Notes: generated by a model not told the origin, from the letters alone. 64,000 bases of DNA from Rufibacter sp. DG15C (GCF_001577755.1 NZ_CP010776.1:992001-1056000), one strand, 5' to 3'. Positions 24,093 to 33,284 are shown, numbered from the stretch's first letter. Program-made: numbers and translations.

Positions 24093-26915
24093 ATGACAGA
24101 AGATCTCATCCAAGACTCAGAAATAGACGCACTAGATGCCCGCGAGAACATCATCATCAAGCGGGCCCGCGTTCATAATTTAAAGAACCTGAGCGTGGCC
24201 CTGCCGCGCAACCAGTTCATTGTGGTGACCGGCCTTTCGGGGTCTGGCAAATCCTCCCTGGCGTTTGACACCCTCTACGCCGAAGGCCAGCGCATGTACG
24301 TGGAGAGCCTTAGCTCCTACGCCCGCCAGTTCCTAGGCCGCATGGACAAGCCCGACGTGGACTACATTAGGGGCATCAGCCCGGCCATTGCCATTGAGCA
24401 GAAGGTAAGCATTAGAAACAACCGCTCCACTGTGGGCACCAGCACCGAGATTTACGACTACCTCAAGCTGTTGTACGCCCGCATTGGCAAGACCATTTCG
24501 CCGGTGTCTGGCCAAGAGGTGAAGAAGGACACCGTGTCCAGCGTGGTGGATAATCTCATGACGCTGCCCAACGACACGCGCATCATGATTCTGGCCCCAT
24601 TGCAGCAGACCAAAGACCGCAAGCTCAGCAAAGAACTGGACCTGCTCCTACAGAAAGGCTATTCCAGGGTTTTATTGAACGGCGAGGCCTTCTTTATTGA
24701 GGAACTCATTGGCGATGACAAGCCAGAACCGAAGGGCGATGTCTTTGTACTTATTGACCGCACCGTCATCAAGCAAGACGAGGAGGACGAAAGCCTGCAG
24801 ATGCGCCTGGCGGACTCGGTGCAGACGGCGTTCTATGAAGGCCATGACGAATGCCACGTTCGCATAGGTGACGAGACCCGCGTTTTCTCCAACCGCTTTG
24901 AGCTGGACGGAATGGTGTTTGAGGAGCCCAACGTCAATTTCTTCAGCTTCAATAACCCCTACGGCGCCTGCCAGACCTGCGAAGGCTGGGGAAGCGTCCT
25001 CGGCATTGACCCAGACCTGGTCATCCCAGACAAAAGCCTCACGGTCTTTGAAGGAGCCATCGCGCCCTGGCGCACCGAAAAGCAGAACGAGTGGCTACAG
25101 CCCTTGGTCAAAAACGGCATCCGGTTTGATTTCCCTATTCATAGACCTTACAATGAGCTCACCGAGGAACAGCAGGAACTCCTATGGAAGGGGAACAAGT
25201 ACTTCGGGGGCCTGACAGATTTCTTCAAGCATATCTCGGGGCAGACGCACAAGATTCAGTACCGCGTATTGTTGTCCCGCTACCGCGGCCGCACGGTTTG
25301 TCCAGACTGTAAGGGCTCACGCCTGCGCAAAGACGCCGGCTACGTGAAGGTAGATGGCAAGAGCATCACAGACTTGGTCTTGATGCCCGTGACCAAAACG
25401 CTGGAGTTCTTCCAAACCCTGCAGCTAAGCGAACACGACCAAGCCATTGCCGATAGACTGGTGACCGAAGTCACCAACCGCTTAAGCTATTTGACGCGTG
25501 TAGGTTTGGGTTACCTAACCTTGAATAGACTATCTAATACCTTGTCGGGTGGCGAGAGCCAGCGCATCAACCTGGCCACGTCTTTGGGTAGTGCTTTGGT
25601 GGGTTCCATGTACATTCTGGATGAGCCCAGCATTGGCCTGCACCCTAAAGATGCCGACCAACTCATTGGCGTACTCCGCTCCCTGCAAGAAATGGGCAAT
25701 ACCGTGATTGTGGTGGAGCACGAAGAAGGCATGATGGAAGTAGCCGACCAGGTTTTGGACATTGGCCCGGAGGCCGGTTCTGGCGGCGGAAATCTCATGT
25801 TCCAAGGCACGTTCCAAGACTTGCTGAAGAGCGATACCTACACGGGTCGTTACTTGAGTGGACGCATGGAAGTACCGGTTCCGGCGCAACGTCGTCCTTG
25901 GCGCAACAGCGTGGAGGTGCACGGCGCACGGGAGAACAACCTCAAAAACGTAAGCGCGAAGTTCCCGCTGAACGTGATGACGGTGGTGACGGGCGTGAGC
26001 GGCTCGGGCAAGTCTACTTTAATAAAAAAGATTCTGGCGCCGGCGCTTATCAAATCCTTGGGCGGGCACGCAGATGCCACGGGTAAGTTTGACAAACTCT
26101 CTGGCGACATGAACCGCGTGGCCCACGTGGAGTTTGTGGACCAGAACCCCATTGGTAAGTCGTCGCGTTCCAACCCGGTGACCTACGTGAAGGCCTATGA
26201 CGCCATTCGGACCATGTACGCCGACCAAGCCTTGGCCAAAGCGCGCGGGTTCAAGCCATCGCACTTCTCCTTCAACATTGAAGGTGGCCGCTGCGAGGTC
26301 TGCCAAGGAGAAGGCCAGGTGAAGATTGAGATGCAATTCATGGCCGATATCTACCTGACCTGCGAGGCCTGCGAAGGCCAGAAGTTCAAGCAAGACATCC
26401 TGGATATCACCTACCGCGAGCGCAACATCTCTCAGGTCTTGGACATGACCATTGACGACAGCTTGATTTTCTTTGAAGACCAGCCTAAGATTTTGGAGAA
26501 ACTGAAGCCGTTGCAAGACGTGGGCTTAGGTTACATTCGTCTAGGTCAGTCCAGCAATACCTTGTCGGGTGGCGAGGCGCAACGGGTAAAACTGGCGTCT
26601 TTCCTGACCAAAGGCGCCACGCCGCATAACGGCAACATCCTGTTCATCTTTGATGAGCCCAGCACGGGTCTGCACTTCCATGACATCAGCAAGCTCTTAA
26701 CCGCCCTGAATGCTCTGGTAGAAAACGGCAACACCGTCCTCATCATTGAGCACAACATGGACATCATTAAATGCGCAGACTGGATTATTGACCTGGGCCC
26801 CGAAGGCGGTACCAACGGCGGTCACCTCCTCTTTGAAGGCATCCCAGAGGATTTGGCCAAATTGTCTGAGGAAAACCACACGGCTAAGTATTTGAAGCCG
26901 AAGTTGATTTCTTAA
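24093..26915 (+). CDS. uvrA: Excinuclease ABC subunit A
   Basis: DNA-damage recognition ATPase of nucleotide excision repair; works with UvrB and UvrC. Length of 940 residues is normal. Two ABC modules are intact: Walker A GLSGSGKSS near residue 47 and GVSGSGKST near 634, signatures LSGGESQRINLAT and LSGGEAQRVKLA. Zinc clusters are visible (CQTCEGWG, CPDCKGSRL, CEVCQGEGQ with CEACEGQKF). Monocistronic with a -7 box at 24003-24010, followed by palindromic copy 13 and a strong terminator. No LexA-type operator is recognisable. Confidence 0.97.
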   Translation: MTEDLIQDSEIDALDARENIIIKRARVHNLKNLSVALPRNQFIVVTGLSGSGKSSLAFDTLYAEGQRMYVESLSSYARQFLGRMDKPDVDYIRGISPAIAIEQKVSIRNNRSTVGTSTEIYDYLKLLYARIGKTISPVSGQEVKKDTVSSVVDNLMTLPNDTRIMILAPLQQTKDRKLSKELDLLLQKGYSRVLLNGEAFFIEELIGDDKPEPKGDVFVLIDRTVIKQDEEDESLQMRLADSVQTAFYEGHDECHVRIGDETRVFSNRFELDGMVFEEPNVNFFSFNNPYGACQTCEGWGSVLGIDPDLVIPDKSLTVFEGAIAPWRTEKQNEWLQPLVKNGIRFDFPIHRPYNELTEEQQELLWKGNKYFGGLTDFFKHISGQTHKIQYRVLLSRYRGRTVCPDCKGSRLRKDAGYVKVDGKSITDLVLMPVTKTLEFFQTLQLSEHDQAIADRLVTEVTNRLSYLTRVGLGYLTLNRLSNTLSGGESQRINLATSLGSALVGSMYILDEPSIGLHPKDADQLIGVLRSLQEMGNTVIVVEHEEGMMEVADQVLDIGPEAGSGGGNLMFQGTFQDLLKSDTYTGRYLSGRMEVPVPAQRRPWRNSVEVHGARENNLKNVSAKFPLNVMTVVTGVSGSGKSTLIKKILAPALIKSLGGHADATGKFDKLSGDMNRVAHVEFVDQNPIGKSSRSNPVTYVKAYDAIRTMYADQALAKARGFKPSHFSFNIEGGRCEVCQGEGQVKIEMQFMADIYLTCEACEGQKFKQDILDITYRERNISQVLDMTIDDSLIFFEDQPKILEKLKPLQDVGLGYIRLGQSSNTLSGGEAQRVKLASFLTKGATPHNGNILFIFDEPSTGLHFHDISKLLTALNALVENGNTVLIIEHNMDIIKCADWIIDLGPEGGTNGGHLLFEGIPEDLAKLSEENHTAKYLKPKLIS

Positions 26916-26917
26916 TT

Positions 26918-26955
26918 CGTTTTCGGGCTGATTTCTGGAAAACAGCCCGAAAACG
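26918..26955. repeat. 38-bp palindromic element, copy 13 (compensated variant)
   Basis: Perfectly paired variant: left arm CGTTTTCGGGCTG and right arm CAGCCCGAAAACG. Relative to the consensus both arms are changed so that pairing is kept. Starts 2 bp after the uvrA stop. Confidence 0.9.
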
Positions 26956-26964
26956 AAATTTCTT

Positions 26965-27010
26965 AAAAGGCCTGTGATGCTATAAAAGCGTCACAGGCCT
27001 TTTCTTTTTT
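26965..27010. terminator. Intrinsic terminator of uvrA
   Basis: Stem AAAAGGCCTGTGA / TCACAGGCCTTTT followed by CTTTTTT, 10 bp after palindromic copy 13. Confidence 0.9.
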
Positions 27011-27038
27011 AATGCAATTCAGATATTTATACCTAGAA

Positions 27039-27046
27039 TAGACTTG
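27039..27046 (+). promoter_or_regulatory. Possible -7 box of the HEPN-like gene
   Basis: TAGACTTG, one mismatch to TAnnTTTG, 17 nt upstream of the ATG at 27064. Confidence 0.35.
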
Positions 27047-27063
27047 CGCCTTAGCCTACTGTT

Positions 27064-27693
27064 ATGTTTGAAAAAACGATTATTGACATTGAACTAGAAA
27101 AGAGAATTGCACTCAATAGAAAAGAAATCGAAACTAAGTTTCAAATCAGCTTTGATAAACTAGATTTTGCTTTGAGCCAGATAGCCGAAGGTGTAGCTTA
27201 TTGTAATTTAACTAAATGGAAGGATGTAGAGGAGGTCTGGAACGTTGCTGGTTTTATAACCATGACTTATTATGATTTAAAAATTCTCCTAAAAGAATTG
27301 ACGATCTCTGATAATGAGTGGAGAAAGAGATACTTCGCAAGACAAGCATGTTTATTAATTTATGAAGCTATTGAAGATGTTCCCAAACTTATAGGTCGTA
27401 AGTTCACAACCCAAATTGTCGCTTTATTATCAAAATCGGAAATTCATATTGAACAGCTAAGGCAGATAAAGCAAGCAATATCAGAATACAACAACAAGCA
27501 TAAGCCCCTTCTGAGTAAGATAAGGCATTCATGTATTGCCCATAGGGAGCATAGAATGCTTGATCAAATTAAACTTATCAATCAGATTAGTTGGCAAACC
27601 ATATTGCCTTTAGTAAGTGAATTTGATACTATTCTTTTTGACCTAGTCCAAACTTTAATGAATAAGAGTCAGTTGGAATTCAAAAAACAATAG
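27064..27693 (+). CDS. AT-rich orphan protein with HEPN-like Rx5H motif
   Basis: Helical protein of 209 residues. Base composition is clearly more A+T-rich than the neighbouring uvrA and tpiA (roughly one third G+C by eye against about half), and many codons are AAA, ATT or TTA, which suggests recent acquisition. The segment SKIRHSCIAHREHRM has Arg154 and His160 in an R-x5-H spacing, in the place and context of the catalytic motif of HEPN RNases of the AbiU2/abortive-infection type. No nucleotidyltransferase or antitoxin partner is adjacent. The function as an RNase or defence protein is inference. The family was not confirmed by search. Confidence 0.7.
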   Translation: MFEKTIIDIELEKRIALNRKEIETKFQISFDKLDFALSQIAEGVAYCNLTKWKDVEEVWNVAGFITMTYYDLKILLKELTISDNEWRKRYFARQACLLIYEAIEDVPKLIGRKFTTQIVALLSKSEIHIEQLRQIKQAISEYNNKHKPLLSKIRHSCIAHREHRMLDQIKLINQISWQTILPLVSEFDTILFDLVQTLMNKSQLEFKKQ

Positions 27694-27804
27694 ATCCAAA
27701 TTTCCTTTCAAAAAAGGTTTGTCTTTATAGTGATTGTTGTAAAATCAAGTGTATAAAGGAGACTTCCTGCCAAATCACTAACTTAGCACTTGAAGAGAGC
27801 AGGC

Positions 27805-27842
27805 CGTTTTTGGCCTGATTTCCAGAAAAGAACCTAAAAACG
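27805..27842. repeat. 38-bp palindromic element, copy 14
   Basis: Arms CGTTTTTGGCCTGATTTC and GAAAAGAACCTAAAAACG. Its 3' edge overlaps a second inverted repeat, AACGCCTTTG / CAAAGAGGCGTT at about 27839-27863, just before tpiA. Confidence 0.8.
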
Positions 27843-27883
27843 CCTTTGCGCAAAGAGGCGTTTCCATTCACACATAAGAAACT

Positions 27884-28648
27884 ATGAGAAAGAACATTGT
27901 TGCCGGCAACTGGAAAATGAACAAGACTTACCAAGAGGCCTTGGCGCTGGTAAGTGAGATTGAGAACATGGTGCGCGACGAAGTCACTACAGACAACGTG
28001 GGTGTGATTGTCACGCCTCCGTTCCCGTTTTTGCAGTCTATTGGGAAGTTGATTCAAGGCAACAACCGCATTCATTTGGCCGCGCAGGATGTGAGCGCGC
28101 ATGAGAGCGGCGCCTACACCGGCGAGGTCTCTGCGGCCATGCTCCAGTCAGTGGGCGTGGAGTACGTGCTGGTAGGCCACTCTGAGCGCCGCCAGTACCA
28201 CCACGAGGATTCAGAGTTGCTGCTCAAGAAAATGAAAGCCGCTCTAGGCCAAGGCATCAAACCCATCTTCTGCTGCGGCGAGCCGTTGGAAGTGCGCGAG
28301 TCTGAAAAGCATTTTGAGTACGTAGGCCAGCAGCTGCGCGAGACCGTAGGGCATTTGAGTAACGAGGAGTTTGACCAGATTGTGATTGCCTATGAGCCCA
28401 TCTGGGCCATCGGGACGGGACGCACGGCCAGCAGCCAACAAGCGCAGGACATGCACGCCTACATCAGAGAAGAATTGTCCCGTCTGTTTGACGCCGAGGC
28501 AGCTTATAACAAAACCATCTTGTACGGCGGCAGCGCCAACCCAGGAAACGCCAAAGAACTGTTCGCGCAGCCAGACGTGGACGGCGGCCTGATTGGCGGC
28601 GCCTCGTTAAAATCAAGAGACTTCACAGACATTATCAAGGCCTTTTAG
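27884..28648 (+). CDS. tpiA: Triosephosphate isomerase
   Basis: Interconverts dihydroxyacetone phosphate and glyceraldehyde 3-phosphate in glycolysis and gluconeogenesis. The 254 residues begin with MRKNIVAGNWKMNKT (active-site Lys11). GHSERR carries the electrophilic His, IAYEPIWAIGTG carries the catalytic Glu, and ILYGGSANPGN with DGGLIGGASL forms the phosphate site. Monocistronic, ATG at 27884. Nothing unusual. Confidence 0.98.
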   Translation: MRKNIVAGNWKMNKTYQEALALVSEIENMVRDEVTTDNVGVIVTPPFPFLQSIGKLIQGNNRIHLAAQDVSAHESGAYTGEVSAAMLQSVGVEYVLVGHSERRQYHHEDSELLLKKMKAALGQGIKPIFCCGEPLEVRESEKHFEYVGQQLRETVGHLSNEEFDQIVIAYEPIWAIGTGRTASSQQAQDMHAYIREELSRLFDAEAAYNKTILYGGSANPGNAKELFAQPDVDGGLIGGASLKSRDFTDIIKAF

Positions 28649-28651
28649 GCC

Positions 28652-28685
28652 TCAGTCCTGAGTCGCGAGTTCTGAGTCTCGAGTC
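28652..28685. repeat. GAGTC-type degenerate intergenic repeat
   Basis: Imperfect tandem units of CAGTCCTGAGTCGCGAGT type repeated about every 8-10 bp, starting 3 bp after the tpiA stop. It resembles in style, not in sequence, the GTCTT- and ATTG-rich repeats elsewhere in the window. Confidence 0.5.
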
Positions 28686-28698
28686 AACTAGTAATAAA

Positions 28699-28729
28699 AT
28701 AGCCGCTTCTGTTCTGCAGAAGCGGCTGT
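28699..28729. terminator. Intrinsic terminator between convergent genes
   Basis: Stem AGCCGCTTCT / AGAAGCGGCT with flanking A and T, between tpiA and the minus-strand MFS gene. Confidence 0.8.
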
Positions 28730-28731
28730 TT

Positions 28732-28769
28732 CGTTTTTAGGCTGGTTCTTAGAAATCAGGACAAAAACG
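28732..28769. repeat. 38-bp palindromic element, copy 15
   Basis: Arms CGTTTTTAGGCTGGTTC and AATCAGGACAAAAACG, directly after the terminator. Confidence 0.75.
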
Positions 28770-28793
28770 AGTATCGCTGTTTTTAAAGTAGTC

Positions 28794-30065
28794 TTATTTG
28801 AAACTAAGCTTTCGGAGTTGGTCCGCTTTCCAGGCGGTGAAGCTTACAATGAGAATCGTCATGGTTCCACCAAATACTACCGACGGCACCACGCCCATTA
28901 GTTTGGCGGCCAGACCAGACTCAAAAGAGCCTATCTCATTGCTGGAACCTACAAAGATGTTGTTCACTGAGGAGACGCGGCCTTTCATGTACTCCGGCGT
29001 GAACGTATGAATGAGTGTAGACCTGATAATCATAGAGACGCTGTCTAGTAAACCACTCAGCAGCAAAAGAATAAACGAAAGCCAGAACCAGTCAGACAGG
29101 CCAAACCCTATAATACACGCCCCGAAACCCGCCACACACCAGAGCATTTTCTTGCCCGCGCCTTTGGTGATGGGATGATGCGCCAGGTACACGGCCATCC
29201 CCACAGAGCCAATGGCTGGCGCTGAGCGCAAGGCACCCAGCCCCTGTGGGCCAATCTCCAGAATATCTGAGGCAAAAACTGGCAAGAGAATGACCGCGCC
29301 GCCAAACAAGACCGCAAACATATCCAGCGCCAGCGCACTTAAGATAATCTGGTTCCCGAACACAAACTTGAGGCCCGTCTGCAGGCTTTCCTTGATGTTG
29401 AGTTTAGGCCCTTGGCTTTCAGGAAGAGGCCTTCCGGCAATAAGGCCATAGAAAACAAGGGCTAACAATACCAGCGCCGCGTCCACGGAGAAGGCCAGGG
29501 TCACCCCGCCAAACGCATAGAGCAAACCTCCCAGCGCCGGACCCGCCACCGAGGCCGCCTGCCACGTAGTGCTGCTCCAAGAAATGGCATTAGAGTACAG
29601 GCTTTTGTCTTTGACCAACTGCGGCATGAAGGAGAACACCGCCGGCCCCATGAAACCACGCGCAATGCCGCTCAGGAAAATGATGCTGTAAATGGGCAGC
29701 GTGCCCCACATGCGCAAAAACTCGCCAATGCCCATTGTATACACCAGCAAGGCCAGAGAACAGAAAAGCAGCACGCTCAACACCGTAATGATGATGCGCT
29801 TACGGGGCACGATGTCCGCTACGTGCCCGGCGTACAAGGCCACGGTAATGGAAGGAACGGCCTCAGCTAAGCCAATCAAGCCCAGCGAGAAAGGGTCCTT
29901 GGTAATGTCATAGATTTGCCAACCCACTACCACTGCCTGTATTTGCATGGCCAGCGTGATGCAGAAACGAGCAGAGATGAACCGCCTGAACTCAGGCAAA
30001 CGCAGCACCGCGTACGGGTCGTGCCGTTCAGGTATGGGGGAAGTAGAAGAAGTAGCCACAGTCAA
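28794..30065 (-). CDS. MFS transporter, DHA3/EntS-like
   Basis: Twelve-helix transporter of about 423 residues in the major facilitator superfamily, closest in style to the DHA3/enterobactin-exporter-like group. The loop motifs are GLIGLAEAVPSITVALYAGHVADIVPRKR (motif A region) and GIARGFMGPAVFSFMPQLVKDKSLYSNAISW. The substrate is unknown, but drug or siderophore export is typical. No ATG exists at the 5' end. The start is a TTG at 30065 or a GTG at 30059, and the -7 box TAGCTTTG lies at 30080-30087. Divergent from the gene at 30241. Confidence 0.88.
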   Translation of the reverse strand: MTVATSSTSPIPERHDPYAVLRLPEFRRFISARFCITLAMQIQAVVVGWQIYDITKDPFSLGLIGLAEAVPSITVALYAGHVADIVPRKRIIITVLSVLLFCSLALLVYTMGIGEFLRMWGTLPIYSIIFLSGIARGFMGPAVFSFMPQLVKDKSLYSNAISWSSTTWQAASVAGPALGGLLYAFGGVTLAFSVDAALVLLALVFYGLIAGRPLPESQGPKLNIKESLQTGLKFVFGNQIILSALALDMFAVLFGGAVILLPVFASDILEIGPQGLGALRSAPAIGSVGMAVYLAHHPITKGAGKKMLWCVAGFGACIIGFGLSDWFWLSFILLLLSGLLDSVSMIIRSTLIHTFTPEYMKGRVSSVNNIFVGSSNEIGSFESGLAAKLMGVVPSVVFGGTMTILIVSFTAWKADQLRKLSFK

Positions 30066-30079
30066 AAAGTATTAGGCCG

Positions 30080-30087
30080 CAAAGCTA
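30080..30087 (-). promoter_or_regulatory. -7 promoter box of the MFS gene
   Basis: TAGCTTTG on the minus strand, exact match to TAnnTTTG, 14 nt from the TTG at 30065. The leader would be under 15 nt. Confidence 0.55.
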
Positions 30088-30240
30088 CTGGTTTTTAAGG
30101 GTGTTGGAGTTATTTGCAGGACTGACTGAACCATTTTTAAACATAGGTGTTCCCTATATACCACTTGCTAATATTTTAAGGGGTGCCCGACCAAGTTTGC
30201 GTGTTTTGTTAGTAAGTTTACCCCCCATTACCAAAAGCCT

Positions 30241-30675
30241 ATGTCTCCAGCATTTTTAGATGCCATTGCCCTCACCCATCGTCCAGACCTGGACGTGCTG
30301 TTCCTTCGTTGGCCACAGCCCGTTTATGCCATGACGCCGCGTGAGGTCTATATGCAAGTGTTGGAACTGGCCCAACAGACCAATGCCCGCTACTGGCTTT
30401 TTGACATTAGAAGCCGCGGCCCTTTATCAGAAACTGACATGGAATGGGTGAAACAGGTGTTCTATCCCGCCTTGCATGGGCAGATAGACCGCATTATTTA
30501 TGTGGCTTACCTCATGACACCCGGCCACGCCGAAGACGCCGCTACCATTGCCCATGCCTCAGAATTAAGACAAAAGGAATGGTATGGCCAATCTGTAGAT
30601 TTTGAAGGCTTCACCTCTGAGGTAGACGCTTTGCTCTGGCTGAAAAGATGCCAACTGGCTGAAGTGGTTGGCTAG
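30241..30675 (+). CDS. Conserved cytosolic protein of unknown function
   Basis: Soluble protein of 144 residues without signal peptide or membrane helix. The pattern (VLFLRWPQPVYAMTPREVY, then ARYWLFDIRSRGPLSETDMEWVKQVFYPAL) suggests a small alpha/beta fold. It resembles STAS/SpoIIAA-like domains that report on or bind other proteins, but I see no phospho-acceptor motif that would settle it. Divergent from the MFS gene. Ends at a very strong bidirectional terminator. Confidence 0.75.
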   Translation: MSPAFLDAIALTHRPDLDVLFLRWPQPVYAMTPREVYMQVLELAQQTNARYWLFDIRSRGPLSETDMEWVKQVFYPALHGQIDRIIYVAYLMTPGHAEDAATIAHASELRQKEWYGQSVDFEGFTSEVDALLWLKRCQLAEVVG

Positions 30676-30699
30676 AATTTCAAGAAATATTTTCCCGCT

Positions 30700-30747
30700 A
30701 TAAAATAGAAGAGGCGCCTTACGTGTAAGGCGCCTCTTCTATTTTAT
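30700..30747. terminator. Very long perfect hairpin terminator
   Basis: A 22-bp perfect stem, from ATAAAATAGAAGAGGCGCC to its full complement, around the loop CGTG, with A- and T-tracts on both sides. It separates the convergent genes ending at 30675 and 30814. Confidence 0.92.
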
Positions 30748-30764
30748 ACTACGTGTTGAACTTC

Positions 30765-30802
30765 CGTTTTTGGCCTGAATTCTAGAAAACAGCCCAAAAA
30801 CG
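30765..30802. repeat. 38-bp palindromic element, copy 16
   Basis: Arms CGTTTTTGGCCTGAATTC and GAAAACAGCCCAAAAACG. Pairing extends outward by CTTC/GAAG (30761-30806). Confidence 0.85.
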
Positions 30803-30813
30803 GAAGATTTACT

Positions 30814-32469
30814 TTACGCTTTATCGCCTGACGGATTCTCCATGATTTCCCTGAGCCACTTCAGCATGAGAACAAGTACAGCCGCCGCAGTGACCGTCAC
30901 GGCAAAGTTCACCCAGAAGAAGTACTGCTTGTCATCATAGGTATCCCAGAGGCTGGCCAGAATCCCTGACAGCTTGTTGCCAATAGAAGTGGCCATAAAC
31001 CAACCGCCCATCAACAAAGCCGTCAAGCGTGGCGGACTCACCTTTGACACCAGTGATAAGCCCATTGGGCTGAGGCAGAGTTCGCCAATGGTCACCACAA
31101 AATAGGTCCCTACCAGCCACAAACTGGAGACTTTGTCCTGGCCGTTGTTGCCTGCCCAAACGGCGCCTACCATCACCAATGTAGAGAGACCGGTGATGAA
31201 CAAGCCCCAAGCCATTTTAGCAGGGGTGCTGGGCTCTTTGCCCTTTCTTCGCATAAAGCCCCAGAAGGAAACCACCAGCGGCGTCAAAATCACCACAAAG
31301 AACGGGTTGATGGACTGGAACAGCTCCGTAGAAATCAATGCGAGTGAACGCTCCTCTGTCGGCCATTCCTCTTTTGGCAGGTTGTTCACGTACGGGTCCA
31401 GGCCTTCTTTGGTGATGACTTTCCCGTCCGCATCGGTGCGGGTCCTGAACGCATTGTCAAAGTCTGGAACGGTCTTCACAGAGGCGTCAATGCTCTGCAC
31501 CATGCCCAAGGAGGCAGCAGGTTTCTCTAAAGGCGCTGGCATGCTACGGTCCGTGTAATGTTCGGCCCAGATGGTGAGCGCGGTACCGTTCTGCTTGAAC
31601 ACCGCCCAGAACACAATCACCACCGCAAAGATGGACAGCAAGGCCGCAATAGGGCGCTTGTCTTCTTTAGAGGCCCTCGCCCACAAACTCACATAGAACA
31701 ACACAATAGGAATAGACCCGAAGATGAACGCATCCGTAGAATCTGACCCAAACACGTTGCCCGGAATCAAGACCCAGCTCAACACGCCCACAATGGCCGC
31801 CGGAAAAATAACCGTACCCACAATCTTGAGCAGGGACATGTCATGGGGCTGCGCCGGTTTTCTAATGTCGGCGTGCTGGTGGGTTTTGTTGCCCAGCCAG
31901 AAGATGATGAGGCCAATGAACATACCAATACCGGCCGCCACAAAGGCAAAGCCCCAGCCATAGGTATTGCGCAGGTAGGCCGCCACAAAGTTGCAGATGA
32001 ACGCGCCCACGTTAATGCCCATGTAGAAGATGTTGTATCCCGCGTCCTTCTGCGGAAGGTACTTTTCTTCTGTATACAAATTCCCCAGCAAGGTGGAGAT
32101 GTTGGCTTTAAAGAATCCGTTCCCAATGATGATAAGGGCCAGGGAAAGGTAAAAGAAAGAATCACCGGGAATGCCCAGTCCGCAATAGCCCAAACCCATG
32201 AGCAAGCCGCCCAAAGTAATGGACAGGCGGTAACCCAGTACCCTGTCAGCGAGCAGGCCGCCAATGAACGGCGTCAGGAACACAAGCGCAATGAAGGTTC
32301 CGTAGATATCTGAGGCTTGATCTTTGGGCAGTCCCATACCGCCACTTTGGGCGTCTGTCATGTACAGGAAGAAGATACCAATCATGAGGTAGTAGCCGAA
32401 GCGTTCCCACATTTCTGCCAGGAAAAGGATGTACAACCCCTTAGGGTGTTTGGCGGTTGGTTGAGACAT
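30814..32469 (-). CDS. POT-family proton-dependent oligopeptide transporter
   Basis: Inner-membrane transporter of 551 residues, proton-coupled di/tripeptide uptake. Family features are EMWERFGYYLMIGIFFLYM at the N-terminus (ExxERFxYY motif), GGLLADRVLGYRLSITLGG, and the PTR2 region GNGFFKANISTLLGNLY. The late segment VGTYFVVTIGELCLSPMGLSLVSKVSPPR is also typical. A long extracellular insertion between helices (AEHYTDRSMPAP...) is common in Bacteroidota members. The start is ATG 32469. It would supply peptides for enzymes such as the M20 dipeptidase. Confidence 0.93.
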   Translation of the reverse strand: MSQPTAKHPKGLYILFLAEMWERFGYYLMIGIFFLYMTDAQSGGMGLPKDQASDIYGTFIALVFLTPFIGGLLADRVLGYRLSITLGGLLMGLGYCGLGIPGDSFFYLSLALIIIGNGFFKANISTLLGNLYTEEKYLPQKDAGYNIFYMGINVGAFICNFVAAYLRNTYGWGFAFVAAGIGMFIGLIIFWLGNKTHQHADIRKPAQPHDMSLLKIVGTVIFPAAIVGVLSWVLIPGNVFGSDSTDAFIFGSIPIVLFYVSLWARASKEDKRPIAALLSIFAVVIVFWAVFKQNGTALTIWAEHYTDRSMPAPLEKPAASLGMVQSIDASVKTVPDFDNAFRTRTDADGKVITKEGLDPYVNNLPKEEWPTEERSLALISTELFQSINPFFVVILTPLVVSFWGFMRRKGKEPSTPAKMAWGLFITGLSTLVMVGAVWAGNNGQDKVSSLWLVGTYFVVTIGELCLSPMGLSLVSKVSPPRLTALLMGGWFMATSIGNKLSGILASLWDTYDDKQYFFWVNFAVTVTAAAVLVLMLKWLREIMENPSGDKA

Positions 32470-32548
32470 GTTGTTTGTTTGCTGTGGAATAAGCTTTGAA
32501 AATAGGTATTTCTACTGAGCTAGCCAACATTTCAAGCTGCACCATGGT

Positions 32549-32586
32549 CGTTTTTGACCTGTTTCCCAGAAAAGAAGCTAAAAACA
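32549..32586. repeat. 38-bp palindromic element, copy 17
   Basis: Arms CGTTTTTGACCTGTTTC and GAAAAGAAGCTAAAAACA, in the divergent gap between the POT and haemoglobin genes. Confidence 0.75.
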
Positions 32587-32671
32587 AGGAAGAGTGATGA
32601 ATGTCATTGGACGGCGTGGCACCATTCCCTAACCTTGCAGTGTTTTACAGACAGAACAGCCTTTGCTTACC

Positions 32672-33067
32672 ATGACAGCGCCCACCAAACCAGACATCAC
32701 CACCGAGGAAGACATTAAACGCTTGGTAGATACCTTCTATGACCATGTCAACCAGGACGAGCTGCTGGGGCCGGTGTTCAATGACTTCGCGAAAGTGGAT
32801 TGGGACCACCACCTACCCAACATGTACAAATTCTGGAGCACGGTGCTATTTGGGTCCATGGCCTACAAAGGACAGCCGTTCCCCAAGCACATGGGCCTGC
32901 CCGTGGAGCGCACGCACTTCACCCGCTGGATTCACCTGTTCACCCAAACCATTGATGAGCTGTTCTCCGGAGAAATGGCCGAACAAGCCAAGCAGAAAGC
33001 CGTCAGCATTGCCAATATCTTCCAGATGAAGATGGGCCTCTGGGCCACGCCGCTCACAAAATCCTAA
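32672..33067 (+). CDS. Truncated haemoglobin, group III
   Basis: Small haem protein of 131 residues from the ATG at 32672. An upstream in-frame TTG at 32663 would add three residues. The fold is recognisable from VDTFYDHVNQDELLGPVFNDFAK, then MYKFWSTVLFG and KHMGLPVERTHFTRWIHLF, whose His is the proximal haem ligand. The arrangement fits group III (Ctb-like) globins, implicated in oxygen or NO handling. A promoter-like TAACCTTG lies at about 32629-32636. Followed by a terminator at 33178. Confidence 0.9.
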   Translation: MTAPTKPDITTEEDIKRLVDTFYDHVNQDELLGPVFNDFAKVDWDHHLPNMYKFWSTVLFGSMAYKGQPFPKHMGLPVERTHFTRWIHLFTQTIDELFSGEMAEQAKQKAVSIANIFQMKMGLWATPLTKS

Positions 33068-33177
33068 GCGGCTCAATGATGAGCGTTGATCTTTAAGAAT
33101 CAAACAACTCGCATACCTTGAAAATACACTGAGCTAGCATTTAAAATGGCTCACCGTTATCAGCTTAATTTTCATGG

Positions 33178-33218
33178 AAGCGCCTGATGCAGTCTTTTGG
33201 TTGGGTCAGGCGTTTTTG
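33178..33218 (+). terminator. Intrinsic terminator after the haemoglobin gene
   Basis: Stem CGCCTGA / TCAGGCG with an 18-nt loop followed by TTTTTG. Confidence 0.7.
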
Positions 33219-33284
33219 TTTACACGGCAACTATAAGCTTTTTTATTAAAAGCGCGCTAAGCATAAAGTCTCATTGAAGGGAAG

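Noticed and set aside
28794-32469. MFS and POT genes as one transport operon
   Set aside because: They are separated by a plus-strand gene and a bidirectional terminator.
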